From positions 13,628,501-13,692,500 of the forward strand of contig OX465282.1 in assembly GCA_949987705.1 (NCBI GenBank): a DNA stretch of 64,000 nucleotides. The letters run 5' to 3'. Positions 21,446-31,864 of the stretch are shown in pieces. How positions within the stretch are numbered: the first letter of the stretch is position 1; the number at the start of each line of letters is the position of its first letter. Position numbers and translations under genes: made by a program. The notes under the pieces are model-generated. The model was not told the origin of the DNA. It did not search any database and saw nothing but the letters and a program-made list of their open reading frames with translations. This DNA is from Thereva unica. Its lineage: Eukaryota > Arthropoda > Insecta > Diptera > Therevidae.

Positions 21446-23115
21446 AGCGATAAACTTATGGGTAGCTTAGGGACTACAGCTTTTTTCCAGTTGAGATCGG
21501 GTCATGCTTCCGTCTGATAATATGATCATTTAATTTTATTATCCTTTCGCGGGGTTATCTACGCCATATATGTAAGTAATGTACTGGAATTGTGTTGTGT
21601 TGTGTATCAGTCTGTTGGTGGTCTCAGCTTTAATCTACAAAGAATGATAAGACCTAATCAGTCTAAAACGCATTGTCAACAACAGTTCCGTTATACTTCC
21701 ATCCGTAAGACAAAACCAGTTTCGTAATGATTCATTATCCCGCCGTAAACCAATCCCCAGCAGCAACAACAACAAAAACAACTTCCACAATTCCGTATTT
21801 ATTAAGTAGGTATCTGCACATTGCTACTATTTTTTCTGTTATTAATCGATCGAGTCTGTGTTACCCTGAATATTTTTTTCGATCGCTGTATTAAAACAGC
21901 CAACAGAGGAAAAAAAGGTGCAGTTTCTAGAAAACAACTTTCATTTCCATTCAATATTTAATCAGAAATTCAAAAAATTCTCAATCAAATATTGCTGCCG
22001 CACATTCCGTCTGCTATCCCCTCTCCGGTGCTGCCCCACCGCTCCCCCGCCACATTGGCGAAAACCCTAAAAATTAAGAAGCGACAAAGTAAAGAAGAAG
22101 GAGAAGGGGAGCAACAACAGCAAGACAACAAAAAAACAGCACGTCCACAATCCAGTAGAGCGAGCTTAGAACTGGCGATAGAATATCGCAAATAATTTCC
22201 ACTTGGCCCAGATAGATTCAAGGTCGCCTATAAGCATCGGTCGTTCACCCACTGTGCTGCTTAATAAATTTTTCGTGCGCCTGTGTATATGTGCTATTCT
22301 TATATGCCTGCATGTATATGGTGTGCGTAAGTGTTTATATGTATACATATATACATACATAGTTTTGTTGGGGTGTGTGTGTGCATGGGAAGCAGAAAAA
22401 AAACGAGCGGTGTTTTCAGCTGAAAGTTATTATATAAGAATTTCCATACATAGAAAAAGCTAACAGCAAACTCAAATCAAGATAATAATTTTTTTTTTCG
22501 AGAGCGGTTTTTTTCGAAATTGCGTTGTAGAACTTCGCAGAAAGCTTTCGAGTTACCCTGACCTTTCGTTATGTTGTGTGTTGTGTTGCTGGAAACGAAA
22601 CGTGAAAAATGTGGAAAGAAAAAGGAAAGCTTGGTAGAATAAATACAGAGCAGACGAAGAAGATTGGTTGGTGGAAAAATGACTTGGGATAAGATTTTGG
22701 GCAGAAGAATTTGTTGTTTTTTGTTAAGATTAATATAAGATGTATGAAGGAGGATAGCATATGCTAGAAAATATTACTTTTAATTCAAATTAAACTTTAA
22801 CTATTAAAAATATTCTAAACTACCTGTAGACAGCAAGAGGATCAGAAATTTATTCAAAACTATTTAATTCAGCTCACAGTTTTCTGATGTAAGCCAATTC
22901 AGCACAATCGTACTCAATTAAAAACCATGACTTAAATTGAAATAATATCCTTTAAAGTTCAGTTGGATCGTTCTTAACACTTCCGTTTTTATTCGCGTAC
23001 GCAAAAGACGACAGGAATAGGAAGGGTTTCGCCTGGACTAAAGTGCGGGGAACGGGAAAATATTGCAGAAAAGCGGTTCTTGCTCCAACGGTTTTTGGGG
23101 ATAATGTAACGAGTA
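21446..23115. other. single-copy-like DNA with fly-type microsatellites
   Basis: It has CAG/CAA tracts (about 21750-21785, 22115-22135), a (TATG/CATA) tract (about 22330-22362) and AT-rich stretches. No gene or transposon was recognised. This is a candidate intronic regulatory island. Confidence 0.4.
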
Positions 23116-23359
23116 TCAAGGGGTAATAACGGTCTCAGGGACGTTTGCTGTTTCCAGTTCAGCAAAGTAATACGATCGACGATCTAAAGTCATGCTAGCG
23201 AATCCTACTTCCACTTCCTCGAAGATGTTGATTTTAAAACGACTGATTCTGGGACACTCTTGTCTATTAAAGAGTAACCGACAGAGGAGGGTGAAAGGCG
23301 AATGTTTAGCGCCTCCAAACGAAAAAAACTCCAGCTGGGGCTTCTTCTTGTCTTTTGAT

Positions 23360-23870
23360 CCGTTAGCTGTGGTCCGAGCGGGATGTCCCCGCAACGGAGA
23401 CGATGCTCTAGGTGCTGCTGGGTCTCGAACTCAATTCACGATTCGTTTCCATTCTTGCCGATTTTTGGCGAAGTCGCGATCCTCGGTAACTAATAATCAT
23501 CGATTCTTTAGGTCGCTCTCAATATTCTTTAGCCAGGTTTTCTTCGGTGCCGTTCGCTGAATTCTCCAGTCTGCCCCGCCAGAGAAGTTTACGTGGCAAG
23601 TGGTTAACATCCATTCGGTAAACATGTCCAAACCACCATAGTCGACGTTTTTGTATTTCTTCTTCGACCAGTTTCTGTTGATCGCATCTTTGTCTAACTG
23701 TCTCGTTACGAAGGCGATCGCGGAGTGAGACACCGAGAATCTACCTCAAGCATCGCATTTGGAAGACCTCGAGCTTCGAGACGTCCGGTTTGTGGAGTGT
23801 CCACGTTTCCGATTCAAAAAGATACGGTAGGACCAACGTTCGGTAAAGGCGTTGATGTATAATCACTAAT
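23360..23870 (-). pseudogene. RTE-like LINE 3' end, minus strand
   Basis: On the minus strand TLVLPYLFESETWTLHKPDV (about 23860-23790) precedes DKDAINRNWSKKKYKNVDYG...CHVNFSGGADWRIQRTAPKK (about 23700-23540). This is the C-terminal block of the family that also occurs at 37.2-37.85 kb (plus) and 45.22-45.40 kb (plus). Frameshifts are present. Confidence 0.7.
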
Positions 23871-24000
23871 ACTCATCGCTAAGCCAAGTAAGTCCTTGTG
23901 GAACCCGTAGTCCTATAGGCAGCTATGCCTATTAAAGAAAATATGGAAATTCTTTGAGAAGAAATGTTACTTATATAGGGGGAATAGTGGAAAGAGTACG

Positions 24001-24078
24001 TCACGTAGTGGATTCGAACCACGGACCTCTCATATCGTACTCGGAAGCCTAACCCCCAAGACTATCGATACGACAAGC
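24001..24078 (-). mobile_element. tRNA-like SINE head (second type)
   Basis: The minus strand reads GATAGTCTTGGGGGTTAGGC (A-box-like), then GGTTCGAATCC (B-box) about 33 nt later, then CACTACGTGACG. The layout is like 21362-21445. Confidence 0.5.
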
Positions 24079-25084
24079 TTTCACGGGTTTGAGTCGGGAA
24101 AAATAACAAATATCAAGTACAAAGGTAATCTTTATATTTTGGTATTCATAGTTCGGATATAGCGCTCCTCGGTTAAGAGAATTGTCGCTCTCCGTCGCCC
24201 TTGCAACTTGAGCTCGAATTAACTTGATTATGAAGGTGTCGATCCTATTAACAGATGTCTTATCTTAAAAGCTTAGGCATGTTCTTAAGCATTGTCTTTC
24301 AAAAACTCGAAGCTTTTCCAAGTAAGAAGGAGATATGTTTTGTATGTGGTTGAAGAGTCAGTCTAATGTTGATGGGCAATTGTCCTACTATACATCAGAG
24401 GTCAACTTTCGTGAGATTCCTAGTTGAACTAGATGATGACCACTTTGGAGTGTGTACCGAATAACCGCTACCCATTTATATTATAAACCGAGTTTATAGT
24501 TCCCGGATAATCCGAATTCGTTTGTTCTCTCTTTTAGGTTAAGGTATTACCCGACGCACGCGGTTTTACATTCGTAAGACTGTCGGCTTTTGTGCGGATC
24601 TACGCTGGTACCAGTGTGGGTTAGGACATTGGCGTTTGTATTCACTAGTATTGTTTATTCATTGTTGTTGGGGTTAGCCGGAACTATTAAGTCGGTGCTT
24701 TCTGGTGGTACGACCTTATCACACACATTAGGTAAAAGTAGTTAAATAATTTTTGTAATCTTGATGCTCATTTATTAGAAAAATAATAAAAAGATACATT
24801 GTTTGTTGGTAGAACAATATACGCTTATTATTGAAATAAAGGTGACAATGATGATGGGCTGAGGCTTTTTAATGCAAAGCAGGAGGCGAGGCATCTTATT
24901 CCGGAATTCACGATCCAGGTACACTCCACGGCAATGTAGGTACCCCGCGCAATCCCTAGTGGGGCATTCAAGGTGGTACCTCCAGTGCTACTACAACTCA
25001 CGACGTTCCAGCGAGCTAGCCCTACTATGGATCATCGGGATGACTCAGGATTTTTTTTGTAAAATTTTAGTTTTTGTTTGAGAA
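24079..25084. other. unassigned, possible old LINE debris
   Basis: No recognisable motif. The GC content is higher than in the single-copy islands, as in LINE remnants. Confidence 0.3.
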
Positions 25085-25440
25085 GCCGGGTTTGGCCTCT
25101 TCGGGCGACCAACCAAGGGTTCTAGGCATATCCTTGTCCAGCATTATTTGAAATTTTGAGGGTTTTCCAGTTTTCTTTGCCTGTCGCTAGTAGCACTGTT
25201 TAAAGGAGTCCGGCAGAGAATCAATTCGCATTTGCTAAAATTGATTTTAAACTTCCAATCAGCACTATAGTGTTTGATTGTCTCGTGCAGGAGGGTCCGG
25301 ACCACTCTAATCTACTTCGCCATTCTGTACACAATCAAGTCATCTTCATACGGTAGTGCGAAGCGAAGTGGGTTTACTACTAGGTCAATCTGTCTCTAAA
25401 CGATTGAATCGATAGGAATATTGGAAAGAGTAGAAAATAA
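25085..25440 (-). pseudogene. LINE reverse-transcriptase fragment, minus strand
   Basis: On the minus strand the product reads PLRFALPYEDDLIVYRMAK...LLHETIKHYSADWKFKINFS. This is a YADD-type catalytic block (here YEDD) followed by the usual K-x-N-x-SKCE stretch of I/Jockey-like RTs. It is interrupted by stops. Confidence 0.55.
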
Positions 25441-26099
25441 TGCGAATTTTACCAAAAAGAAGTCGAAATATGTTTTTTCATGCTTTTATTACTACTTCAA
25501 CCCCAAAGGGAGCGCTTTTTATTTTACGATAATACGAAGCCTAAAAAATCATAGTGCAAGTATGACCAACCGTCAATATCAACATTAAAACCCGATCAAA
25601 ACGTTCGTTCAAGAATAACGTTTGGTATTTAGAGGAATAAATATAGTGTGGTCTATTATAACCCGCAAAACATCCATTACTGGAGACTATTGTCGACAAC
25701 AGATAACGCATGCGAACTGAGAATTTTAATATATGTCTTTTCGACCTAAAAAGTGTATAACGAGCTGGACTCGTTATTGCAGTCCAAATCATCATCAGGA
25801 GATCCACAGACAATTGTAGGCCTTAACTTGCTCCAGCCTCCGCCTCCAAGATTCTCGACTTCCGGGTCGAATTTTCCAGTTTTTCTCGATCTCTGGTCCG
25901 ACTCTTCCAGTTTCTTGCAGTCCAAATGGTAAAATATTAAAACAGGCAGCTTATTGAGCCACCACATCCTAATATAATGCACAAATTGAGCGTTTAACAT
26001 CAAATTTTGCTTTATATAATTATAGAAAAGCGTTCGGCATGTAACCTTACAAAACCTATTAAACCACAATCAATGAACATATATGGCCAAAAACTAAAA
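25441..26099. other. unassigned
   Basis: Open stretches on the minus strand (25541-25813, 25746-26069) have no recognisable domain. No gene is called. Confidence 0.3.
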
Positions 26100-26628
26100 A
26101 CCCTTCAAAATCCTAACATCAAACACTCTAATCCCGTATGACTAATCAAAATTAACAAGAAAACATTGTAATCACACACAAAAATTGCCAAGAATTTTTT
26201 CTTACCCACCATGCATAAAATGTATACTATACATGTACATATAAAATCTCCTCTTGAAATGATTCAGAGATTGTAACAGAAGGGCGCAGAAAAAAAGGGA
26301 AAACCCCATACAATCATTCAAACAACGCAGAATAGAGGGCGACAACTCACCCCTCATGGAAACCTTAGAGGTATAAATTAGCGTTAGTAAAAATAAGAAG
26401 AAGAAAAATATATCCTCGAGTATGTATGTATATATATAAAGTATTACCCTCGAGCTAGAGCTCTGTGGATACCCTTGTCATAGAGGGTAAAGAACCCCCG
26501 AAACAATTCCAGCAACAGCAGCCAGCAGCACAAGCCAGAGAGTATCATCATTAAGACCGACCGACCAAAGGATCTCGGCCCTATGCCGGGGCAAATATTG
26601 GGAAAACCCGAAATGACAGGCGCGGACT

Positions 26629-26641
26629 AGGTCAATGACCT
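26629..26641. promoter_or_regulatory. perfect IR1 palindrome AGGTCAATGACCT (candidate ecdysone response element)
   Basis: Two AGGTCA half-sites in inverted orientation with a single A spacer. This fits the EcR/USP consensus RGKTCANTGAMCY at every position. E75 is a classic primary target of ecdysone, so a perfect site in its own presumed intron is plausible as an enhancer. Other nuclear receptors can also bind AGGTCA repeats. Confidence 0.65.
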
Positions 26642-27260
26642 TCAACCTACATATAACGCCTTCAGGATAAACTTTTCATTGCCACCGTCGCCACCACCAC
26701 TCTGGGTATATAATAACGTTTTTTTACGCAAGCAGAATATCTACATCTGCACCCCCGCGCCACCCAAAATTGAGCGATGCCTTCTCTTTGCTTTCCTTTC
26801 TTTCGTATACATGTACCATTTTTAGCCAAGTTACCCACCCACGTAAACTCATACACTCTTCTCTCCCTCTCTTCTTTATGGGGATTGTACTCTCTCTTAT
26901 TTTAGGGGAAGGGGGGCATTATTTTGTTAGATTAATATTTTTCATGCTTGAAGTTTTCCTTTTCTTGTTTTTTTATTGTATGCTTCTACGGGGGTTTACA
27001 ATTTGTAACTAAAAAATTTTACCATCGCGGTACCCTGCTCACATATAAAAAACCCAAAAAAAACCCTGGTAAATATCTATGTATATATGTAAAAATAGAC
27101 ATTTTCCTGTACTGCGTGTGCCGTTTTCCTAGAACCTAGTGATTAGTTTTATCCCTGCGAGATTTGCCGCTATTTAAAAAAAAGAAAAACACGAGCTTTT
27201 TTCCCATATAAAAATGGTAGGGGAAGGAAGAAGCTTTTTTCTCTTCCCATTAAAGCACCA

Positions 27261-27286
27261 ACAAATATTACATGTGAATTATAAAC
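27261..27286 (-). promoter_or_regulatory. PSEA-like block identical over 19 bp to the U2 promoter
   Basis: The plus-strand 19-mer TTACATGTGAATTATAAAC (27268-27286) is also at 18622-18640, where it covers most of the U2 PSEA and its upstream flank. No known snRNA was recognised in the 150 bp downstream on the minus strand. Confidence 0.35.
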
Positions 27287-27759
27287 TACACCGAAAAAAA
27301 GGGAATCTTGAAATTTTTCGCATGTAGTACATCTAACATTTTCGTTTCGTTTCGGTATACTAAAGGTTCTCGATTATAAACGTCCGTGTATATTCCTTGA
27401 GTTCTCTTTAATAACTTCTTGAAATATATAAGCTAACACACAACCAACAAAAAAAACTGGGGTAATTGAAAGAGAGGAAAGGTTCAAAGAGTTTGAACAA
27501 AAGTTCAAGGTCAGATGATATAACAGAAAGCGGTGCACGCGTATGCCATTTTCGGGTGGAAATTGGCGGACTTGTGCTAAATTATAATCCCCTGTTCATT
27601 GAGTTAGGACCATTAGCGTTTTTTTTCTTTCAGAAATTAGTTTTTTCCTTTTTCTCAAGGATCTTCTTGGAAGGAAGATGTAAAGTTAATATATCTTGTA
27701 GAAATATTAATATTTTCTGGAGTCGAACCTTTGCGTTATTACTGTCAGGATGTAAATAG

Positions 27760-28050
27760 TTAGATACAGGCGACAGCACCGTTCAAGGACTGGTAACATA
27801 ATTTGCGCTGAAAGGGCAGCCACCGCCAGGGTTTGGTTGTTTCATTGAAGTCCAATCTGGGCAAGAGCCCTTTTCACCAAATTGCTGAGTGCCACAATAG
27901 CCCCGTTCCGGACTAACGAATACAATGTCAGACCCTTATCTAGCCAAGACATCCGCCTTTTAATTGGTCTATAAGAGTCCCAAAAGCATGGTAGGAAATG
28001 GAAGGTTCTTCCTGACCTCCATATCAGGATACTACCAGACACCTGATCGT
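27760..28050 (-). pseudogene. I-like LINE RNase H fragment, minus strand
   Basis: The minus strand reads IKRRMSWLDKGLTLYSLVRN...NLVKRALAQI, a diverged version of the RNase H end at 61.9-62.0 kb (GFKGNESADAQAKQG...LLQRALADRT). Degenerate. Confidence 0.5.
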
Positions 28051-28113
28051 GACGTGTACGACATGACGGACTGGTAGTACAAAGGGTGGCACCTGAGACT
28101 CACACATAAAAAA
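28050..28113 (+). mobile_element. LINE/SINE-type 3' tail
   Basis: ACATGACGGACTGGTAGTAC-AAAGGGT...CACATA and an A-run: the shared tail seen at 59195-59282, here without its coding part. Confidence 0.65.
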
Positions 28114-28171
28114 GGCATAATACAACTGGCGCTTGGTGCCCAGAGATGATTGGCCCTATGCAAAAGATCAA

Positions 28172-28314
28172 GTCGTGTGGCGTGACCAGTCGTTCGAGTT
28201 TAAGAAAGTGACGTTTCTGTCGAATTACAACTTTCAACACAGGGGTCAGAGAGTGGAAATGCTAAGTTCAGTTTATGGCCCCTGTAGCTCAAACGACTTA
28301 TCACGACACACGAC
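28172..28314. mobile_element. 143-bp foldback MITE-like element
   Basis: Termini GTCGTGTGGCGTGACCAGTC (28172) and the reverse complement of 28288-28314 (GTCGTGTGTCGTGATAAGTC) form inverted repeats of about 27 bp. A second, inner inverted pair is built on ACAGGGG/CCCCTGT. There is no coding capacity. A relative is at 17331. Confidence 0.65.
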
Positions 28315-28394
28315 TCGACTTTCGGCAGAGGGGCCAGTGTTGCAGCGACAGTGCAAAAACTGCCCACTGTCATGTAGCCCTATACACGATGACT

Positions 28395-28740
28395 CTTTTT
28401 GTAGTGAGGCATTGAGTCCAAAAATACCGCGACCACTCCCTCGGCCTATTGTACCACACCCCTATACCTTTTATTTGTAGGGCAGACCATTGAAACAAAT
28501 TCAGCCTAGTGGCTTGTGACTAACACTTGACTGTTCAAGCTTACCAGGTTCCTGACCGCAGTCCCGCCTTCTGAAGAAGTTCACGAAAGCGGGCCCTGGT
28601 GTGCTCGTGGGCTCTCCAATTCCACTCTGGCTCTCTTTGCCTTGGCCTTCTAGTGGGTCCAGAAAGTCCAGGGTCCAGGGCAGAGCGACAGCTGTCTGGG
28701 TCTGTTTGTTGTCCCAATAGGAGGTGTTTTTTGGTATGTG
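28395..28740 (-). mobile_element. I-like LINE 3' end fragment, minus strand
   Basis: It aligns with 38085-38480 (minus), 61300-61450 (minus) and 42870-42930 (plus). Shared blocks are GGTATTGGGTCCA-like, TATTTGTAGGCCAGACC and CCTAGTGGCTTGTC. The LINE ends at its T-run (A-run on the minus strand) near 28395. Confidence 0.6.
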
Positions 28741-29673
28741 GGAGTTCTGAGCTTAAGAGTCAATCTTTGTACTACTAGTCCGTTATGTCGTTTGTCACGT
28801 TATGGTGCAAAGTCTAGCATTAAGGGTAGAACGTGAGGGGAATATGTTAAGGGTTATGAACGTTCGGAGGGGTGTTGGAGAAGGCGGCGTTGAGCCCTGC
28901 GATTGAACTTTAGAGGTGGTCGCAAGGGGTGGTCCCACAGTCGAGTTTTTCTATTTACAAAAGCATTATGTACTAGTTTGTAATTGCGGTTGTACCATTT
29001 TTTTCTTTTAATCTTGGGTTCCTACTCCTCTGAATATGGAAAATTTTGAGCAGATCGGCGGCTACCCATGTCTGCTTCTTGCCTTCACGGGCGGCTGACG
29101 CCGTTCTGTCTTTGGTCTATAGGGAAGGAATTAGGGAAAGGAGGCCCAGTATCGGCTTTAGGGGGGTCTGGGCGACCGCTCTAAGGCGCCATGTACCACG
29201 GGCCGCCGCGATCCAGCAATGCGTTAATTTATTTAGTTATTAAGTGATAACACCTCCACAATATAAGACACAACGCCAGATATGCACAGGAGGTAAAAAA
29301 AGCTTGTGTTTGAAAAAACCTATATTCTTCAGTTTCTACCAATACACCAATGCTGGGCAATAGCAGCTCTTGAGAGCCACCCCAGCTTCCCGGATGTACC
29401 CGGGCCCTCCAATCCTGCTTGTAAGTTCAAGTGAGAGAGGTATAGGACCATCTATTGTTCTCTCTTTTCTTCTTTTAAGATTAAAGAAAAAAGAGAATTA
29501 TCGAGGTTTCTATACCTTGCCCACTCAATCTCCCAAGTAGAAGGGCTCCATGTATCAAAACAAAACCTTTGCTGGTGCTCTGAAAATGCCAATTATTGCG
29601 CGGTTCTGCAATGAACGGAACTTTAAATATTTATGACCGGACTGGACGACACATTGAATGCAGTTTGCAGGTG
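28741..29673. other. unassigned
   Basis: Mixed composition; part may be old LINE. No motif was recognised. Confidence 0.3.
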
Positions 29674-29675
29674 TA

Positions 29676-30457
29676 CGAGGGCGGTTCGATAAGTACTTAG
29701 GCTGCAAAAGAAAAACGAAAATTTTGAAAGTGACGATTTATTTCTCAACATATTCTCCTTTTAGCTCGATACCCTTGACCCAGCGAAGCTCCAAATTCTT
29801 TAAACCGTCCGAAAAATACGTTTTCTGGATGTCTGCAAAGTATGTCTCCGTGGCGGCGATAATCTTCTCATTCGAGTCAAGTGAGACCAGATTGCATTTG
29901 ATCAGTTTAGCTTTTTCTGTCCGGCGACGGCGAGTGACATTTAAACTTGGAAACAAAAAAAGAAGCCGCACAGGGCCAAATCTGGAGAATACGGTGGCTG
30001 CGGCAGCAGTTCGTAGCCTAATTTGACAAATTTGGCTGTACCCATCACAGCTTTCTCATGCCCAATATTTCATGCAGGATATGACCCACGTGGTCTTTGA
30101 GATGCCTACTGTCTCACCTATCTCGCGCACCTTCAATTGGCGGTCTGCCAATACAAGATCGTGGACTTTTGTGACGTTATCTTCCGTGGTAGCCGTTTTA
30201 GGGGCACCGACGTGGACCGAGTACAGACTCGTTAAACTAATTTTTCCCATGCCATCGGAGGAAGACTCACCGTACACAGCACTCAAGCGCTCTTTGATTT
30301 CGTGGCGCGATTTCCTTTCCAAAACCAAGATTCGAATCACCGAAGTCTGATCCGGTTGAAATTTTGAGTCACGAGAATGTACTACATGATAGTAAATTTC
30401 TTTTGCGATAGTGGCGCCATCGGGCAGTGAGGTTAAGTACTTATCAGACTGCCCTCG
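29676..30457 (-). mobile_element. internally deleted mariner-family (Tc1/mariner) element, 782 bp
   Basis: Both ends start CGAGGGC and share GATAAGTACTTA as inverted repeats of about 24 bp. TA dinucleotides at 29674-29675 and 30458-30459 are the expected target duplication. The inside holds the two ends of a mariner transposase gene on the minus strand. At 782 bp it is shorter than the roughly 1.3 kb of full-length mariners. Confidence 0.9.
29738..30357 (-). pseudogene. mariner transposase, N- and C-terminal pieces only
   Basis: The N-terminal part (about 30357-30056) reads FQPDQTSVIRILVLERKSRH, then PKTATTEDNVTKVHDLVLAD and LKVREIGETVGIS, the HTH DNA-binding region of mariner transposases. 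The C-terminal part (about 30040-29738) reads YELLPQPPYSPDLALCGFF and ends ELRWVKGIELKGEYVEK, the usual C-terminus. The middle, with the first two catalytic aspartates, is missing. The third (D of the SPDLAPxD block) is replaced by glycine. It cannot transpose itself, but the ends could still be mobilised by an active relative. Confidence 0.85.
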
Positions 30458-30559
30458 TATGTGCATTACAAGCTTGTACGTGGGTCATTATTTTCGTTTT
30501 ACCAGAAATAGACTAACAAATTGCTTAGGCTAAAAGATAAGGTTTTCAATACAAAGCCA

Positions 30560-31500
30560 TTCGCATACCATGGCAGGTAGGAAAGTAGGATCGGCAGCCC
30601 CGTCAGGGCACAAAGGCATCGATATGCCTGCGAGAGTTGTCCTTGGTCTGGCCAAGTCATATGTCTTCTTGATGTCCTCGATGTTCCTATGACCCGGTAC
30701 CCACTGAAGAGTAACCCTTTACCTCCCGGTCAGGGAATAGCGCTCCTTCAGCTTAGAAGTTATACGCGTCGAACCTAATACCTTGATGGCCATTTGACTA
30801 TCGGATAAAAAATTACCCTTGCTCCCGGCCTTGGGTTTGACTGCATGGCTAGCCAGGCATGAAAAATTGCCAAAACTTCTTCCTGGAAAAGCGTTTTGTT
30901 GGCGAAATTCGGCAGGAGGAAGATTTTTTGCAAATTATTTGAAGGTAAAAAAAACTCCAGCTCCTTTAGCCGACTTTGATTTGAATCCGTTTTTGTGCAA
31001 GACAACATAATGGCCCTTCTCAGGTAGGAAATCTTCCCATTTCTCTCTGATAGGAATCCGGATATTGAGGTCGTTGCCGAAGTTTAATTTTGCGACCGGC
31101 GGGTCGTAATACCATTTCCTGAGGTAGAGAGCGCCCATAGGTCTTCTGGACCCAGCAACGCACTTCACATAGCCGGAGGGCAGTGCAAGCCGCCTGTTGC
31201 CTGATGTATAAATTAGGTGGCAGCACATCGAGAAGAGCTTCCGCCGGAGTTGTGCGCATGGCGCCCAGGACAGGCCATTCTTTCGACTGTCTGTCTGGAT
31301 CTGGTATAATTTTTGGCAAAAGCGGAGCCATATGTCAGTACTCCTATACTCTTATTGAGTCACGGAGGTATATGTCTAGTATGCTTTCTAGGGTCTTTAG
31401 GATAACAGATGACAAGCTTATTGGCCTGCTATCTATAGTCACATCTTGCCTGAGTTGTGTACCTTACAAGTCCACTTTGAGATATGTACCTTAGAAGACT
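30560..31500 (-). pseudogene. I/LOA-like LINE ORF2 C-terminal remnant (RT end to RNase H)
   Basis: The minus strand gives GAMRTTPAEALLDVLPPNLY...TALRLCEVRCW (about 31270-31160), the typical block between RT and RNase H in R1/LOA/I LINEs. DSQMAIKVLG (about 30805-30770) and a WVPGHRNIEDIKK-like block (about 30705-30650) are RNase H parts. Many frame breaks. Confidence 0.65.
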
Positions 31501-31626
31501 TCAATTTTGGGATCTAGTTCTCTTTTGGATCATTCTCGGAATTCAAATTCTATAATTATGCACATTTACAAAAGCTTTCTTCTTCTCCATAGTTTGCAAG
31601 CGAGACTATGTGAGATATAAAATAAG

Positions 31627-31864
31627 GCCTTTTGGTAAACGTCAAAGCAACCGAGCAACTGAGGAACAACGCATCGGCAACAAAGCAGCGCAAACTTCAT
31701 TTCGCATACGTATGCATTCATTCGAAATTGGCTGCGCTGTTGCATTGACTGTTGCGCAACAAACTTGAATATTGTACGTTCCCGAACGAATGACTTTGGA
31801 TCGTCTGCGTTTACGAACTCGTTGCATCGTTGCAAAGCATACGTATGCGTTTACGAAAAGGGCC
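31627..31864. mobile_element. candidate MITE, 238 bp
   Basis: The ends GGCCTTTTGGTAAACG and (reverse complement of the right end) GGCCCTTTTCGTAAACG form imperfect inverted repeats of about 16 bp. The palindromic CATACGTATG occurs twice inside. No convincing target duplication or coding capacity. Confidence 0.5.

Larger units (their letters stand above)
26100..27759. other. single-copy-like island with candidate regulatory sites
   Basis: AT-rich with TATG microsatellite (about 26420-26440), CAG tract (about 26510-26530) and no transposon motif. It contains the perfect IR1 palindrome at 26629 and the PSEA-like block at 27268. If the Eip75B assignment holds, this is intron DNA about 28-30 kb downstream of the E75A start. 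Confidence 0.45.

Noticed and set aside
27100..27260. A second snRNA gene driven by the PSEA-like block at 27268
   Set aside because: No known spliceosomal or U6/U7-type RNA was recognised on the minus strand downstream. Kept only as an open observation.
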